Assembly (NCBI GenBank): GCA_943842245.1
Contig: CALTAJ010000002.1
Coordinates: 769,596 to 833,595 of the forward strand
Direction of reading: 5' to 3'
DNA: 64,000 bases
Source of the DNA: an uncultured Flavobacteriaceae bacterium
Lineage (GTDB): Bacteria; Bacteroidota; Bacteroidia; Flavobacteriales; Flavobacteriaceae
The notes below the pieces were generated by a model. The model was given only the letters and a program-made list of their open reading frames with translations. It searched no databases and had not been told where the DNA came from. A program made the translations under genes and the position numbers. This document shows, piece by piece, positions 54,455-62,437 of the stretch (positions are counted from its first letter, which is position 1; each line of letters opens with the position of its first letter).

Positions 54455-55813
54455 TTAGTCTGTTTTTGGTTGACTTACAAATAAAGAGAAAATCCCGCCG
54501 ATTATAAGAAAACTTCCAGCAAGCCGAATTATATTAATAGGGTTTTCACCTAAGAGATCATAAACAAAATATTGAACTGAAAAAATCTGGATAATCATTG
54601 GTACAACTATGAAAATATTGAAAATTCCCATATAAATACCTGTTTTCCCATTAGGTATTGATGATGCTAATATCTGATATGGCATCGCCATCATTGATGC
54701 CCATGTTATTCCTAATCCAAAAGAAAATAGATAGATTTGAGAAACTTCTATTCCACCTCCAATGGGAATGGTGAATAAGACATCTACATCATTTAAAAAA
54801 GGCATACTCAACAAACCTATTCCACCTACTAGAAGACTTATAAAATGTAGTTTTTGAGCACCTAGCCTTTTGGCTATTGGTATCATGGCGAAAGCAATTG
54901 TAAAACAAATAATATTATAAGTCCCATTAAGATTTCCTGTTAAAAGTTGAGCCTGATTGAAATAGCTGGTGCTTTGATCTAAGGTCCCATATAGAGAGAG
55001 TGAAAGCGCTGAAGTTAGGTATTGCCAGTAGCAAAACATTGCATACCAGGGAAAAAACATCACTGGAATTAATTGCTTCATTGCCAGTGGCATTTCTTTA
55101 ATTGCAACTCCGATATCCATAATTATTTTAACAACTAGGTTCTCACCTTTTTTTGAATTTTCAATGGCATTAAGCTCCTCTGGAGTTGGAGGATATTCTG
55201 AAGTTGTAAAAACAGTAATGAGAATTGTAATTATTGAAGCTGCTGCTCCAATAGCAAATGCCCAATAAGTAGATACTGGAATACCATTATCCATTTTATC
55301 TGTAAGAGCTAAAATTCCAAAAGAAACTAATATTGCTGGAGTAAAATTTGCAAGTGTCGTCCCTAGACCTGTAAAAAAACTTTGAACCAAAAAACCAAAA
55401 GAATATTGTTTTTCAGGTAGTTTATCAGAAATAAATGCACGATAAGGTTCTAATGCAATATTGTTTGCTGCATCTAAAATCCAAAGTAATCCTGCAGCCA
55501 TCCATATTGAACTAGAATAAGGCATTGCAATTAATGCTAAACTTGCAATGACTGCACCTATAAGAAAGAAAGGCTTTCTTCTTCCAAATTTTGGAGACCA
55601 AGTTCTGTCACTAATTGCCCCAATAATGGGCTGAACAAGAAGACCTGTGACAGGTCCTGCTAACCAAAGTAAGGGTAGTTCCGATTCCTCAGCACCTAAA
55701 TATTTATAAATGGCACTCATATTACTTTGCTGTAATCCAAAACTGAATTGAACTCCAAAAAAGCCAAAGTTCATTGTCATTATTTGCCAAAAGTTGAGAT
55801 GCTTTTTCTGCAT
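54455..55813 (-). CDS. MFS transporter, SLC45-like (sugar/proton symport type)
   Basis: 452 residues with 12 predicted transmembrane helices. The start is NFWQIMTMNFGFFGVQFSFGLQQ, then GPVTGLLVQPIIGAISDRTWSPKFGRRKPFFLIG and the DAANNIALEPYRAFISDKLP motif, as in the SLC45/sucrose-maltose transporter group. Flavobacterial members often sit in maltose or trehalose loci. Here it is 19 bp downstream of the haloperoxidase-like gene, last in the SusCD-led cluster, suggesting it takes a periplasmic product, probably a sugar, into the cytosol. Substrate unknown. Confidence 0.88.
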   Translation of the reverse strand: MQKKHLNFWQIMTMNFGFFGVQFSFGLQQSNMSAIYKYLGAEESELPLLWLAGPVTGLLVQPIIGAISDRTWSPKFGRRKPFFLIGAVIASLALIAMPYSSSIWMAAGLLWILDAANNIALEPYRAFISDKLPEKQYSFGFLVQSFFTGLGTTLANFTPAILVSFGILALTDKMDNGIPVSTYWAFAIGAAASIITILITVFTTSEYPPTPEELNAIENSKKGENLVVKIIMDIGVAIKEMPLAMKQLIPVMFFPWYAMFCYWQYLTSALSLSLYGTLDQSTSYFNQAQLLTGNLNGTYNIICFTIAFAMIPIAKRLGAQKLHFISLLVGGIGLLSMPFLNDVDVLFTIPIGGGIEVSQIYLFSFGLGITWASMMAMPYQILASSIPNGKTGIYMGIFNIFIVVPMIIQIFSVQYFVYDLLGENPINIIRLAGSFLIIGGIFSLFVSQPKTD

Positions 55814-55832
55814 TATTTGGATTTAAGACCTT

Positions 55833-57167
55833 TTAGAGTTTTCTTTTTGTTTGGATTTTACTCACGATATAATCCCCTATTTTTTGACCTTGTTCTACCC
55901 CTTCTGTAATCGCCATCATATAGTGAATGCCTCCATAAAATCTAGATATAGCTGCTTCCTCAGAAGCCTGAATAAATGATTTATAGCTACGTTCGGGGAG
56001 TCCATAAGCAAGTTCTGAGGTGTCAACAAATTCAAAATTATCTCCAAAAAGATCAGTCAAAATTATAGCTGCAGCTCTTGAAATTACAGAATGACCACTA
56101 GTATATTCAGGAAAAGGTGGTGTTTGTAATAGAGGTAACCATTCTTCGTCATAGTATTGATTAATAAGTGTCTCGGGACGCACAACTAAGGTTCTCCACT
56201 TTTCATCCCAACAACCAATAAATGCATCAAATAGTGCGATAGATACATTAGCATATGCATTAATAGTTTCTTCGAAGGAACTTTTTGCTTGGCCTGTAGC
56301 AATGGCTGTAATTCCAATCCAGTGTCCTCCTGGAGTAATCTTTTTTGTAGCAAACATAGAATGTCCTTTGTGATGAGTGACATAGGGATTACAATCCCAA
56401 AATTTTGCTATATCAACTTGCTCTTGAGTTAAAGTATTGGTTAATTCAAAAATATCCATCAGTTGTTTTTGGAAAGGACTCCCTTTTTTTAAATCTAAGG
56501 CAAGTGGCTCTTTAGGAGGAAACTGATTAGATGAATCTAAAACCATAGTTCTAATTTCTTGCCAATGAGGTTCTATTCCATCCATATAATCCGGAGGTGT
56601 AGGTTTCCAATATTGATCTTCCTCCATTATCGTATATTTCGGAAAAGTACGGGTTTGGCTATACATGTCTTTTTTGGACCAATCCAAAATTTCTTCTACT
56701 ACTTTATTCGCGTAAGTTTCAGAGGCCAGCATAACTTTTTCAGGAACACCCAAATTCTTAATTTTGAGCTGAAATTTTTTCTGAAAAGAAATCATTTTAT
56801 TTTCAGAAAAAATAAGTGTCTTAGCAACACTGTTAAATGCATATATTGAGGCTAATTTGGCGTCAACATAAGGATTGTTTGTTTTTGGAATTTCTTTAAG
56901 CTCTTTGATCTGGCCAACAAGACTAGTGAATTTTTCAGGGTTTTGACTTGAGATAATCTCATATGCTGCTATTGAAGGATAAAGATAAACTCGAGATGCA
57001 ACAGGTGGAGAAAAAATATCATTAACTATAATATTGGTGAGGTTTTGCATTGCCTCCTGAAATAATTCAGGATCATTTAATAGTTTTTTATATTCAATAT
57101 TATCGTTTTCAGCACATGAAAGCTGAAGTAGAAATAAAATGGAAAAAATTAGTTTAAAAAGTTTCAT
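55833..57167 (-). CDS. vanadium-dependent haloperoxidase-like (PAP2 superfamily) lipoprotein
   Basis: 444 residues. Lipoprotein signal with LQLSC (Cys18) followed by AENDN. The C-terminal half has the PAP2/vanadium haloperoxidase motifs: YTSGHS (355-360, catalytic His359) and SRFYGGIH (408-415, His415 vanadate/phosphate ligand); KPTPPDY and HWQEIRTM lie upstream. These sites bind either vanadate (haloperoxidase) or phosphate (phosphatase), so halide oxidation is not proven. It follows the CRTAC-like gene by 128 bp and precedes an MFS transporter by 19 bp. CRTAC and haloperoxidase genes are often neighbours near SusCD pairs in Bacteroidota, to my recollection. Confidence 0.9.
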   Translation of the reverse strand: MKLFKLIFSILFLLQLSCAENDNIEYKKLLNDPELFQEAMQNLTNIIVNDIFSPPVASRVYLYPSIAAYEIISSQNPEKFTSLVGQIKELKEIPKTNNPYVDAKLASIYAFNSVAKTLIFSENKMISFQKKFQLKIKNLGVPEKVMLASETYANKVVEEILDWSKKDMYSQTRTFPKYTIMEEDQYWKPTPPDYMDGIEPHWQEIRTMVLDSSNQFPPKEPLALDLKKGSPFQKQLMDIFELTNTLTQEQVDIAKFWDCNPYVTHHKGHSMFATKKITPGGHWIGITAIATGQAKSSFEETINAYANVSIALFDAFIGCWDEKWRTLVVRPETLINQYYDEEWLPLLQTPPFPEYTSGHSVISRAAAIILTDLFGDNFEFVDTSELAYGLPERSYKSFIQASEEAAISRFYGGIHYMMAITEGVEQGQKIGDYIVSKIQTKRKL

Positions 57168-57295
57168 TTTTTATGTAGCTGGGATTTAATATGCTTAAAA
57201 AATATTAGTCTTACTATAAAAAATACGTCAGTAAAAATAATACTTTTAGTTCAATAAAGTTCTTAAAAGAGATTCGGATCTTTTGGCTGTTTAGG

Positions 57296-60200
57296 CTACT
57301 TTTTTTCAAAAGCAAGTAATCTACTTTGGTTCTGAGTTACAAGAATCAGAGTCTTTCCATTTTGCATACGAATACTGCTAATTTCTCTAGCATCACCAAA
57401 TACATGAAAACCAGAATCTTGAGCTTCAAGCACTTCTTTATCACCTATAGTATTGTTTTTTATAATCGTTCCTTGAAAGGCATCAAAGTTTCCTTCAAAA
57501 GGAGGACCACCAAAGTCATTACCTATAACAAAAACTGATTGGTCTTCAGCTGTTTCAATAACTAGGAAATCATTTATTGGTCCTAATTGAAGAGGATCTG
57601 GAAGAGTGTTTAACTTAAATGTATTTGATCCTAAGTTTTCAAGCCATTTTGAAGTATCGTGTTTTGCTGATAGTAAACTATCTTTAATTAAATATTCTTT
57701 TTCTTGGTAATAATTCATATTAGCTTTTGAAAAATCATGATAAGAATTAAACTCTTTTCGAAATAGTGGACTCTGTTGTGTAAGATTATCCCAAAATTGA
57801 ACAGGAAACATATCCCATTCACCATTCTTATTTTGTTGAGAATTAAACATAAGTGGATCAATACTTCCATTTTTATCTAAATCTCTTGTAGATATTATTA
57901 AAGGTGTTTCAGGTGAAACAGAAAGCATATTGTTCTCCCCTAGGTTTCCTAAAAGGAGATCCAGATCTCCATCATCATCAAAATCAACAACTTCTATACA
58001 GCGCCAAAGTCCCATTGATTCGTCTAAAGTCTCAGAACTAAGCCGTTGAAAACCACTGTTTAAATTAAGGAAAATTGCTACTGGACTATACTCGCCTACT
58101 AGAATTAAATCTTCTCTTCCATCTTTATTCAAGTCTGCCCATTGAGCATCGGTAACCAAACCAAATTGATCTAAGTCTGGTAAAACAGTATTTGTAAAAT
58201 CTTCAAAATTACCATTATTGTTATTTAACAAATAACTCTTGTCGGCTAGTGGAAATGCGCCAGGCTTATTATGACCTCCAATAAATAAGTCAATATCACC
58301 ATCTGAGTCATAATCAATTGGTCGAACGACACATCCATTAGCATTTAAATTGGGTATTCGTTTTAAATCATTCACAAAATTTCCATAACCATCGTTAATT
58401 AGCAAACGATCATTATAGAGCTCTGATCCTGCTTCAAATTGATTCCCTCCAGAAACAAGATAAAGATCTAAATCTCCATCTTGATCAGCGTCAAAAAGTG
58501 TCATACTCTCTACCTCGTAACGTTTATCCTCTTCAGCAGTAAATAAATTTTTAGAATCAAAAGTATTTTGGGAATTCTGTAAGTATACTATAGGAGAATA
58601 CACAGAAGAACTTCCAACAATAAAGTCTTCAGTCCCGTCTCCATTAATATCGCCCACGGCAAGACAAGGCCCATTTTGAGAAAGTTTATGTGGAAGCAGA
58701 CGTTGTTTAAAAAAATCTTGAACATTCTTTTCCTGGTGAATATAATCGATGTTATATTCAGCTGAAACTTCCCTGTAGGGGAGATCTTTTTTTTTATCTA
58801 CAAAGGGAAAATCAAGAACTACTCCTTTTGCAGCATCATTTTGATGTAATAAGTGCCTTTTGTTAATCTCTGGTCTTTCAATTTTAGAAAGGGCTCCATT
58901 TGGCCATAACACTTCGATAGAGCTCAATTTATTTTTTAATCCTAAACCGAAATAAATAATAGGGTCTACAGATGACATATAACCACGAGAAATTTGTTGT
59001 TCATGAAATTGGAAGTCTCCATTTGAATAACGCATAATGATCTTTGAACCAAGGGCATAAGGATTTTGAGAATTGCCTCTAAGTTCTAATTGAATATAGT
59101 TAGGAGGCATTTGAGAATTCATGAGACTATTTTCAAAGACAAAAGCCTTATCATTTATATTATTTACTACATAATCTAAATCTCCATCAAGGTCTAAGTC
59201 ACTAAATACAGCACCATTTGAAAAAGAAGGAATTTTTAAACCCCAGTCTTCACCTTTGTCTTGAAAAGTTAAATCTCCATTGTTTTTAAATGAATAATTC
59301 GGAATCTTAACGATAGGAATAGAATCTAATAGTTTATCAATGGGTGTGTATGGACCAGCATCTAAACGATAATTTGCAAAATCCATATCTGTAATATCTC
59401 TGGGAAATCCATTGGTAATTAATAAGTCTTTTTGTCCGTCATAGTCCAAATCAGCAAATAAAGGAGACCAACTCCAATCAGTTTGATAAACTCCTGAATA
59501 TTGTCCTATTTCATTGAAAGGAAGCTCAGGACCATTATTTTTGAACAACATATTGCGCATATGTTGGCTTTGATAGCCCCATTTTTTATTTAAAACATTT
59601 TGGAAGAATGAACTTTTTGCAATAGTAGTTTTTCGACGTTCATGACTTTCACCTAACATATCTAATGAAATAATATCTGTATAACCGTCGTTATTAAAAT
59701 CTCCTGCATCAGAACCCATAGAGAATTTACTCTGATGTAAAAGATTTACATCTATTTCATTTTTAAATGTTCCATCTTTTTGATTAACATACAATAAATC
59801 ATTAGTCAAATAATCATTCGTTATAAATATATCTACCCATTGGTCTTTGTTAACATCAAGGGGAGTAATACTTAATCCAAAACCCTCAATGCTAATTCCT
59901 GCATCTATGGTAACATCACTAAAACTATTATCTCCATTATTTTTATAAAGTTTATCGTTACTAGGTGCACTTCCATCAGTCACTTTTTTACGATAATTGG
60001 TAGGTATGCTTTCATTTTGCTCGTTGTTTACTACATAAAGGTCTAAATCTCCATCATTATCAAAATCAATAAAGCTTGCCGCCATACTATTTCCTGAGTC
60101 AGCAATGCCATATGATGATGCTTCTTCCTTAAAGTAAGGGATGCCATCTGTATCTAAACCTTGATGAATATAAAGTCGGTTATTACGATTTTCATCGTTC

Positions 60201-60637
60201 ATGGCAACAGCTATATAAATATCCATTAACCCATCTGCATTTACGTCAGCAATAGCAACCCCAGTTGACCAGTAACCATTGGAGTTTAATTTAGAGTCAT
60301 CGGTAATATTTTTAAATTTTAAGTTTCCTTGATTAAGATACAATTGGTTGGAAACCATATTCCCTGTAAAAAATAAATCAGGAAGTCCGTCTTTATTAAA
60401 ATCAGAAACTGCTACTCCTCCTCCATTAAAAATATATTCATTGGTAAGGATATTAAAGTTTTCTGTTTCTGTAATAGTATTTTCAAAATCTACCCCGGTG
60501 AGCTCAGAGTCAAGTAACTTAAATAAAGTAGATTCTTTTGAGCTACATGAAGTAAATAACACTAATAAGAAACTAAGTATTATTGAGGGCTTACAAAATG
60601 ATTTAATAAAAAAAGCCATGAAGTAAATATACTTCAT
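57296..60637 (-). CDS. CRTAC1/ASPIC-UnbV family lipoprotein with FG-GAP/VCBS repeats
   Basis: 1113 residues from the first ATG, 1107 from the one at 60619. The signal peptide ends in the lipobox TSCSS, so it is probably a cell-surface lipoprotein. Many FG-GAP/VCBS repeats with calcium-binding Asp loops (D-x-D-x-D-G-x-x-D, e.g. DFNKDGLPDLFFTG, DADQDGDLDLYLV) form beta-propeller blades, with an ASPIC/UnbV domain in between (about 510-610, VDPIIYFGLGLKNKL and IEVLWPNG). Such proteins probably bind glycans or proteins; no catalytic site is seen. Both possible start codons lie inside a strong hairpin (see terminator). Confidence 0.92.
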   Translation of the reverse strand: MKYIYFMAFFIKSFCKPSIILSFLLVLFTSCSSKESTLFKLLDSELTGVDFENTITETENFNILTNEYIFNGGGVAVSDFNKDGLPDLFFTGNMVSNQLYLNQGNLKFKNITDDSKLNSNGYWSTGVAIADVNADGLMDIYIAVAMNDENRNNRLYIHQGLDTDGIPYFKEEASSYGIADSGNSMAASFIDFDNDGDLDLYVVNNEQNESIPTNYRKKVTDGSAPSNDKLYKNNGDNSFSDVTIDAGISIEGFGLSITPLDVNKDQWVDIFITNDYLTNDLLYVNQKDGTFKNEIDVNLLHQSKFSMGSDAGDFNNDGYTDIISLDMLGESHERRKTTIAKSSFFQNVLNKKWGYQSQHMRNMLFKNNGPELPFNEIGQYSGVYQTDWSWSPLFADLDYDGQKDLLITNGFPRDITDMDFANYRLDAGPYTPIDKLLDSIPIVKIPNYSFKNNGDLTFQDKGEDWGLKIPSFSNGAVFSDLDLDGDLDYVVNNINDKAFVFENSLMNSQMPPNYIQLELRGNSQNPYALGSKIIMRYSNGDFQFHEQQISRGYMSSVDPIIYFGLGLKNKLSSIEVLWPNGALSKIERPEINKRHLLHQNDAAKGVVLDFPFVDKKKDLPYREVSAEYNIDYIHQEKNVQDFFKQRLLPHKLSQNGPCLAVGDINGDGTEDFIVGSSSVYSPIVYLQNSQNTFDSKNLFTAEEDKRYEVESMTLFDADQDGDLDLYLVSGGNQFEAGSELYNDRLLINDGYGNFVNDLKRIPNLNANGCVVRPIDYDSDGDIDLFIGGHNKPGAFPLADKSYLLNNNNGNFEDFTNTVLPDLDQFGLVTDAQWADLNKDGREDLILVGEYSPVAIFLNLNSGFQRLSSETLDESMGLWRCIEVVDFDDDGDLDLLLGNLGENNMLSVSPETPLIISTRDLDKNGSIDPLMFNSQQNKNGEWDMFPVQFWDNLTQQSPLFRKEFNSYHDFSKANMNYYQEKEYLIKDSLLSAKHDTSKWLENLGSNTFKLNTLPDPLQLGPINDFLVIETAEDQSVFVIGNDFGGPPFEGNFDAFQGTIIKNNTIGDKEVLEAQDSGFHVFGDAREISSIRMQNGKTLILVTQNQSRLLAFEKK

Positions 60638-60644
60638 GGCTTTT
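60604..60644 (-). terminator. strong hairpin terminator after susD, overlapping the start of the CRTAC-like gene
   Basis: On the minus strand a perfect 15-bp stem (AAAAGCCATGAAGTA, 4-nt loop, complement), followed by a T-run (60604-60613). It begins 20 bp after the susD stop. Both candidate ATG codons of the next gene (60637 and 60619) lie in its arms, so it could separate high susCD expression from low downstream expression and also hide the start codons in read-through mRNA. Confidence 0.88.
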
Positions 60645-60664
60645 AACTTTACAAGATAAAACTA

Positions 60665-62419
60665 CTAGTAGTTAGGATCCTGTGTTAAAGTTGGTGAACC
60701 TTCCACAAATGAACGATCAATCGCTTGTTGTGGTATAGGATAGTACTGATTCCTAGGAGAAGTAAAGGATTTACCTTGTAGGTAAATTCTATACCTAGAC
60801 TCTCTACCTATATATTCATTTAGAGTAGATGCCATTGTACCCCATCTTTGAAGATCAAAGTAACGATGTCCTTCCATAGCAAACTCAATTCGAGTTTCCA
60901 TTCTAACTGCAGTACGAGCAACTCCTTGATTAGTCCAAGCAGCTGTATATTGACCAATATTGTAGTTAGCAGCTGGATTCGCAGTAGTTGTATATTCTAT
61001 ACGAGAAGCTCCTTGAATTGCCTCAGGTACAAAACCTTCAGGATTCGCCGCACGTGCTCTAATATCATTTACTTGTTTTCTAGCATCTTCTAAACGACCA
61101 GCTTCAACATATGCTTCAGCTAACCAAAGCTTAACCATAGATAAACGCATGATACGATAGTTGTTTGCAGAGATATTACCCCAGCCACCTACTCCAAAAG
61201 CTTCTGGCTCAGCCACATGCTTTTTTGAGAAATATGGACCAGCATAAGTGATATCACGAATATAATCAACTTGCATGATGTGGTGATTTTTGTATAAAAT
61301 ACCTGGACGACCTACAGAGTGATCTAAACGTGGATCAACTGAAGGATTTCCAATAGCTTCACCAATATTAGCTCCATTAGGATTAGTAATATGAACTGTT
61401 TTCCATTCTCCACCTAACCAAGGTAACCCATCAGCATTTGTATGGTGTACATCAACCATGTCTTGACTAGCTTGCCAGAAACCACAACATCCCCAAGGAG
61501 ATATATATGGGTGAGCAAGACCAACTCCTTTGTTACCATTTTGATCATCACCACTAGAAATAGCGTACTGAATTTCAAATATAGACTCAGAATTATTTCG
61601 AGTAGCAACAAGGTGATTATCTTCATATTTAGCAACCAGTGAAAAAGGACCGTTGTTAACGATGTCTTCCATTACAGGAATCGCTGCAGCAATTAAGCCT
61701 GGATCACCAGTATGCATATGAGTTTTAGCTAAGAAAGCTTTTGCTGCCCAACTAGTAGCTCTTCCTAAGTCAGATTGAGTTGCAGGAAGTCCTGCAGCAG
61801 CAGCTGTAAAATCAGCAATTATCTGATCCCAAACTTGACCACTGTTAGGTACTTTTGAACTCTCAGTATCATTTACGTCATAAGCAGCGTCGTCTACATA
61901 TGCAGGGTTACGGAAGTGTAACTGACCTTGTAAACCATGAAATGCACGTAAAAAACGAGCTTCAGCTATAATTTGAGCTGCACGGCCAGCTTCTACTGGG
62001 TCATCTCCTTCTGCAGCTTCTGCTACAGCATCGATAACTTCATTAGCTCTAGCCATACCCCAGTATACTGATCTCCACTTATCTCTAATGTGAACATTAA
62101 AAGTAGTAAAGTCATATGCTTCAATAAATGAATGCTCTGGCTGGTCACCAGCATCTGTTCCTTTCACGGCGTTATCAGAAGCAATACTTCCAAAAATCCA
62201 TCCGTGAATATCGTAGTACCAAGTACCACCCCCGTTCATACCTTGCCCAGAAAGGGTACGGTATGCGGCAACAAGTTTCCCTTCAACACCATCGGCGTTA
62301 TTTAATGTAGGGCCCGCAATCTGGCCTAAAGGCTCTTTTAATAGGAAATCATCATTACAGCCTACTGTAATAGCGAAGATTCCTATCGCTGCGATTAATA
62401 AAGATTTAATTTTTCTCAT
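60665..62419 (-). CDS. RagB/SusD-family outer-membrane lipoprotein
   Basis: 584 residues from the ATG at 62419; a TTG at 62428 would add three residues. Lipoprotein signal with TVGC (lipidated Cys) then NDDF, an acidic export signal. The SusD fold shows DGVEGKLVAAYRTLSGQG, WRSVYWGMARANEVIDAV, EARFLRAFHGLQGQL, and the C-terminal RIEFAMEGHRYFDLQRWG and NQYYPIPQQAIDRS motifs. It is the ligand-binding lid of the SusC gene 9-18 bp upstream. A strong terminator follows it. Confidence 0.96.
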   Translation of the reverse strand: MRKIKSLLIAAIGIFAITVGCNDDFLLKEPLGQIAGPTLNNADGVEGKLVAAYRTLSGQGMNGGGTWYYDIHGWIFGSIASDNAVKGTDAGDQPEHSFIEAYDFTTFNVHIRDKWRSVYWGMARANEVIDAVAEAAEGDDPVEAGRAAQIIAEARFLRAFHGLQGQLHFRNPAYVDDAAYDVNDTESSKVPNSGQVWDQIIADFTAAAAGLPATQSDLGRATSWAAKAFLAKTHMHTGDPGLIAAAIPVMEDIVNNGPFSLVAKYEDNHLVATRNNSESIFEIQYAISSGDDQNGNKGVGLAHPYISPWGCCGFWQASQDMVDVHHTNADGLPWLGGEWKTVHITNPNGANIGEAIGNPSVDPRLDHSVGRPGILYKNHHIMQVDYIRDITYAGPYFSKKHVAEPEAFGVGGWGNISANNYRIMRLSMVKLWLAEAYVEAGRLEDARKQVNDIRARAANPEGFVPEAIQGASRIEYTTTANPAANYNIGQYTAAWTNQGVARTAVRMETRIEFAMEGHRYFDLQRWGTMASTLNEYIGRESRYRIYLQGKSFTSPRNQYYPIPQQAIDRSFVEGSPTLTQDPNY

Positions 62420-62437
62420 TTTTATCAATTTTTAGTG

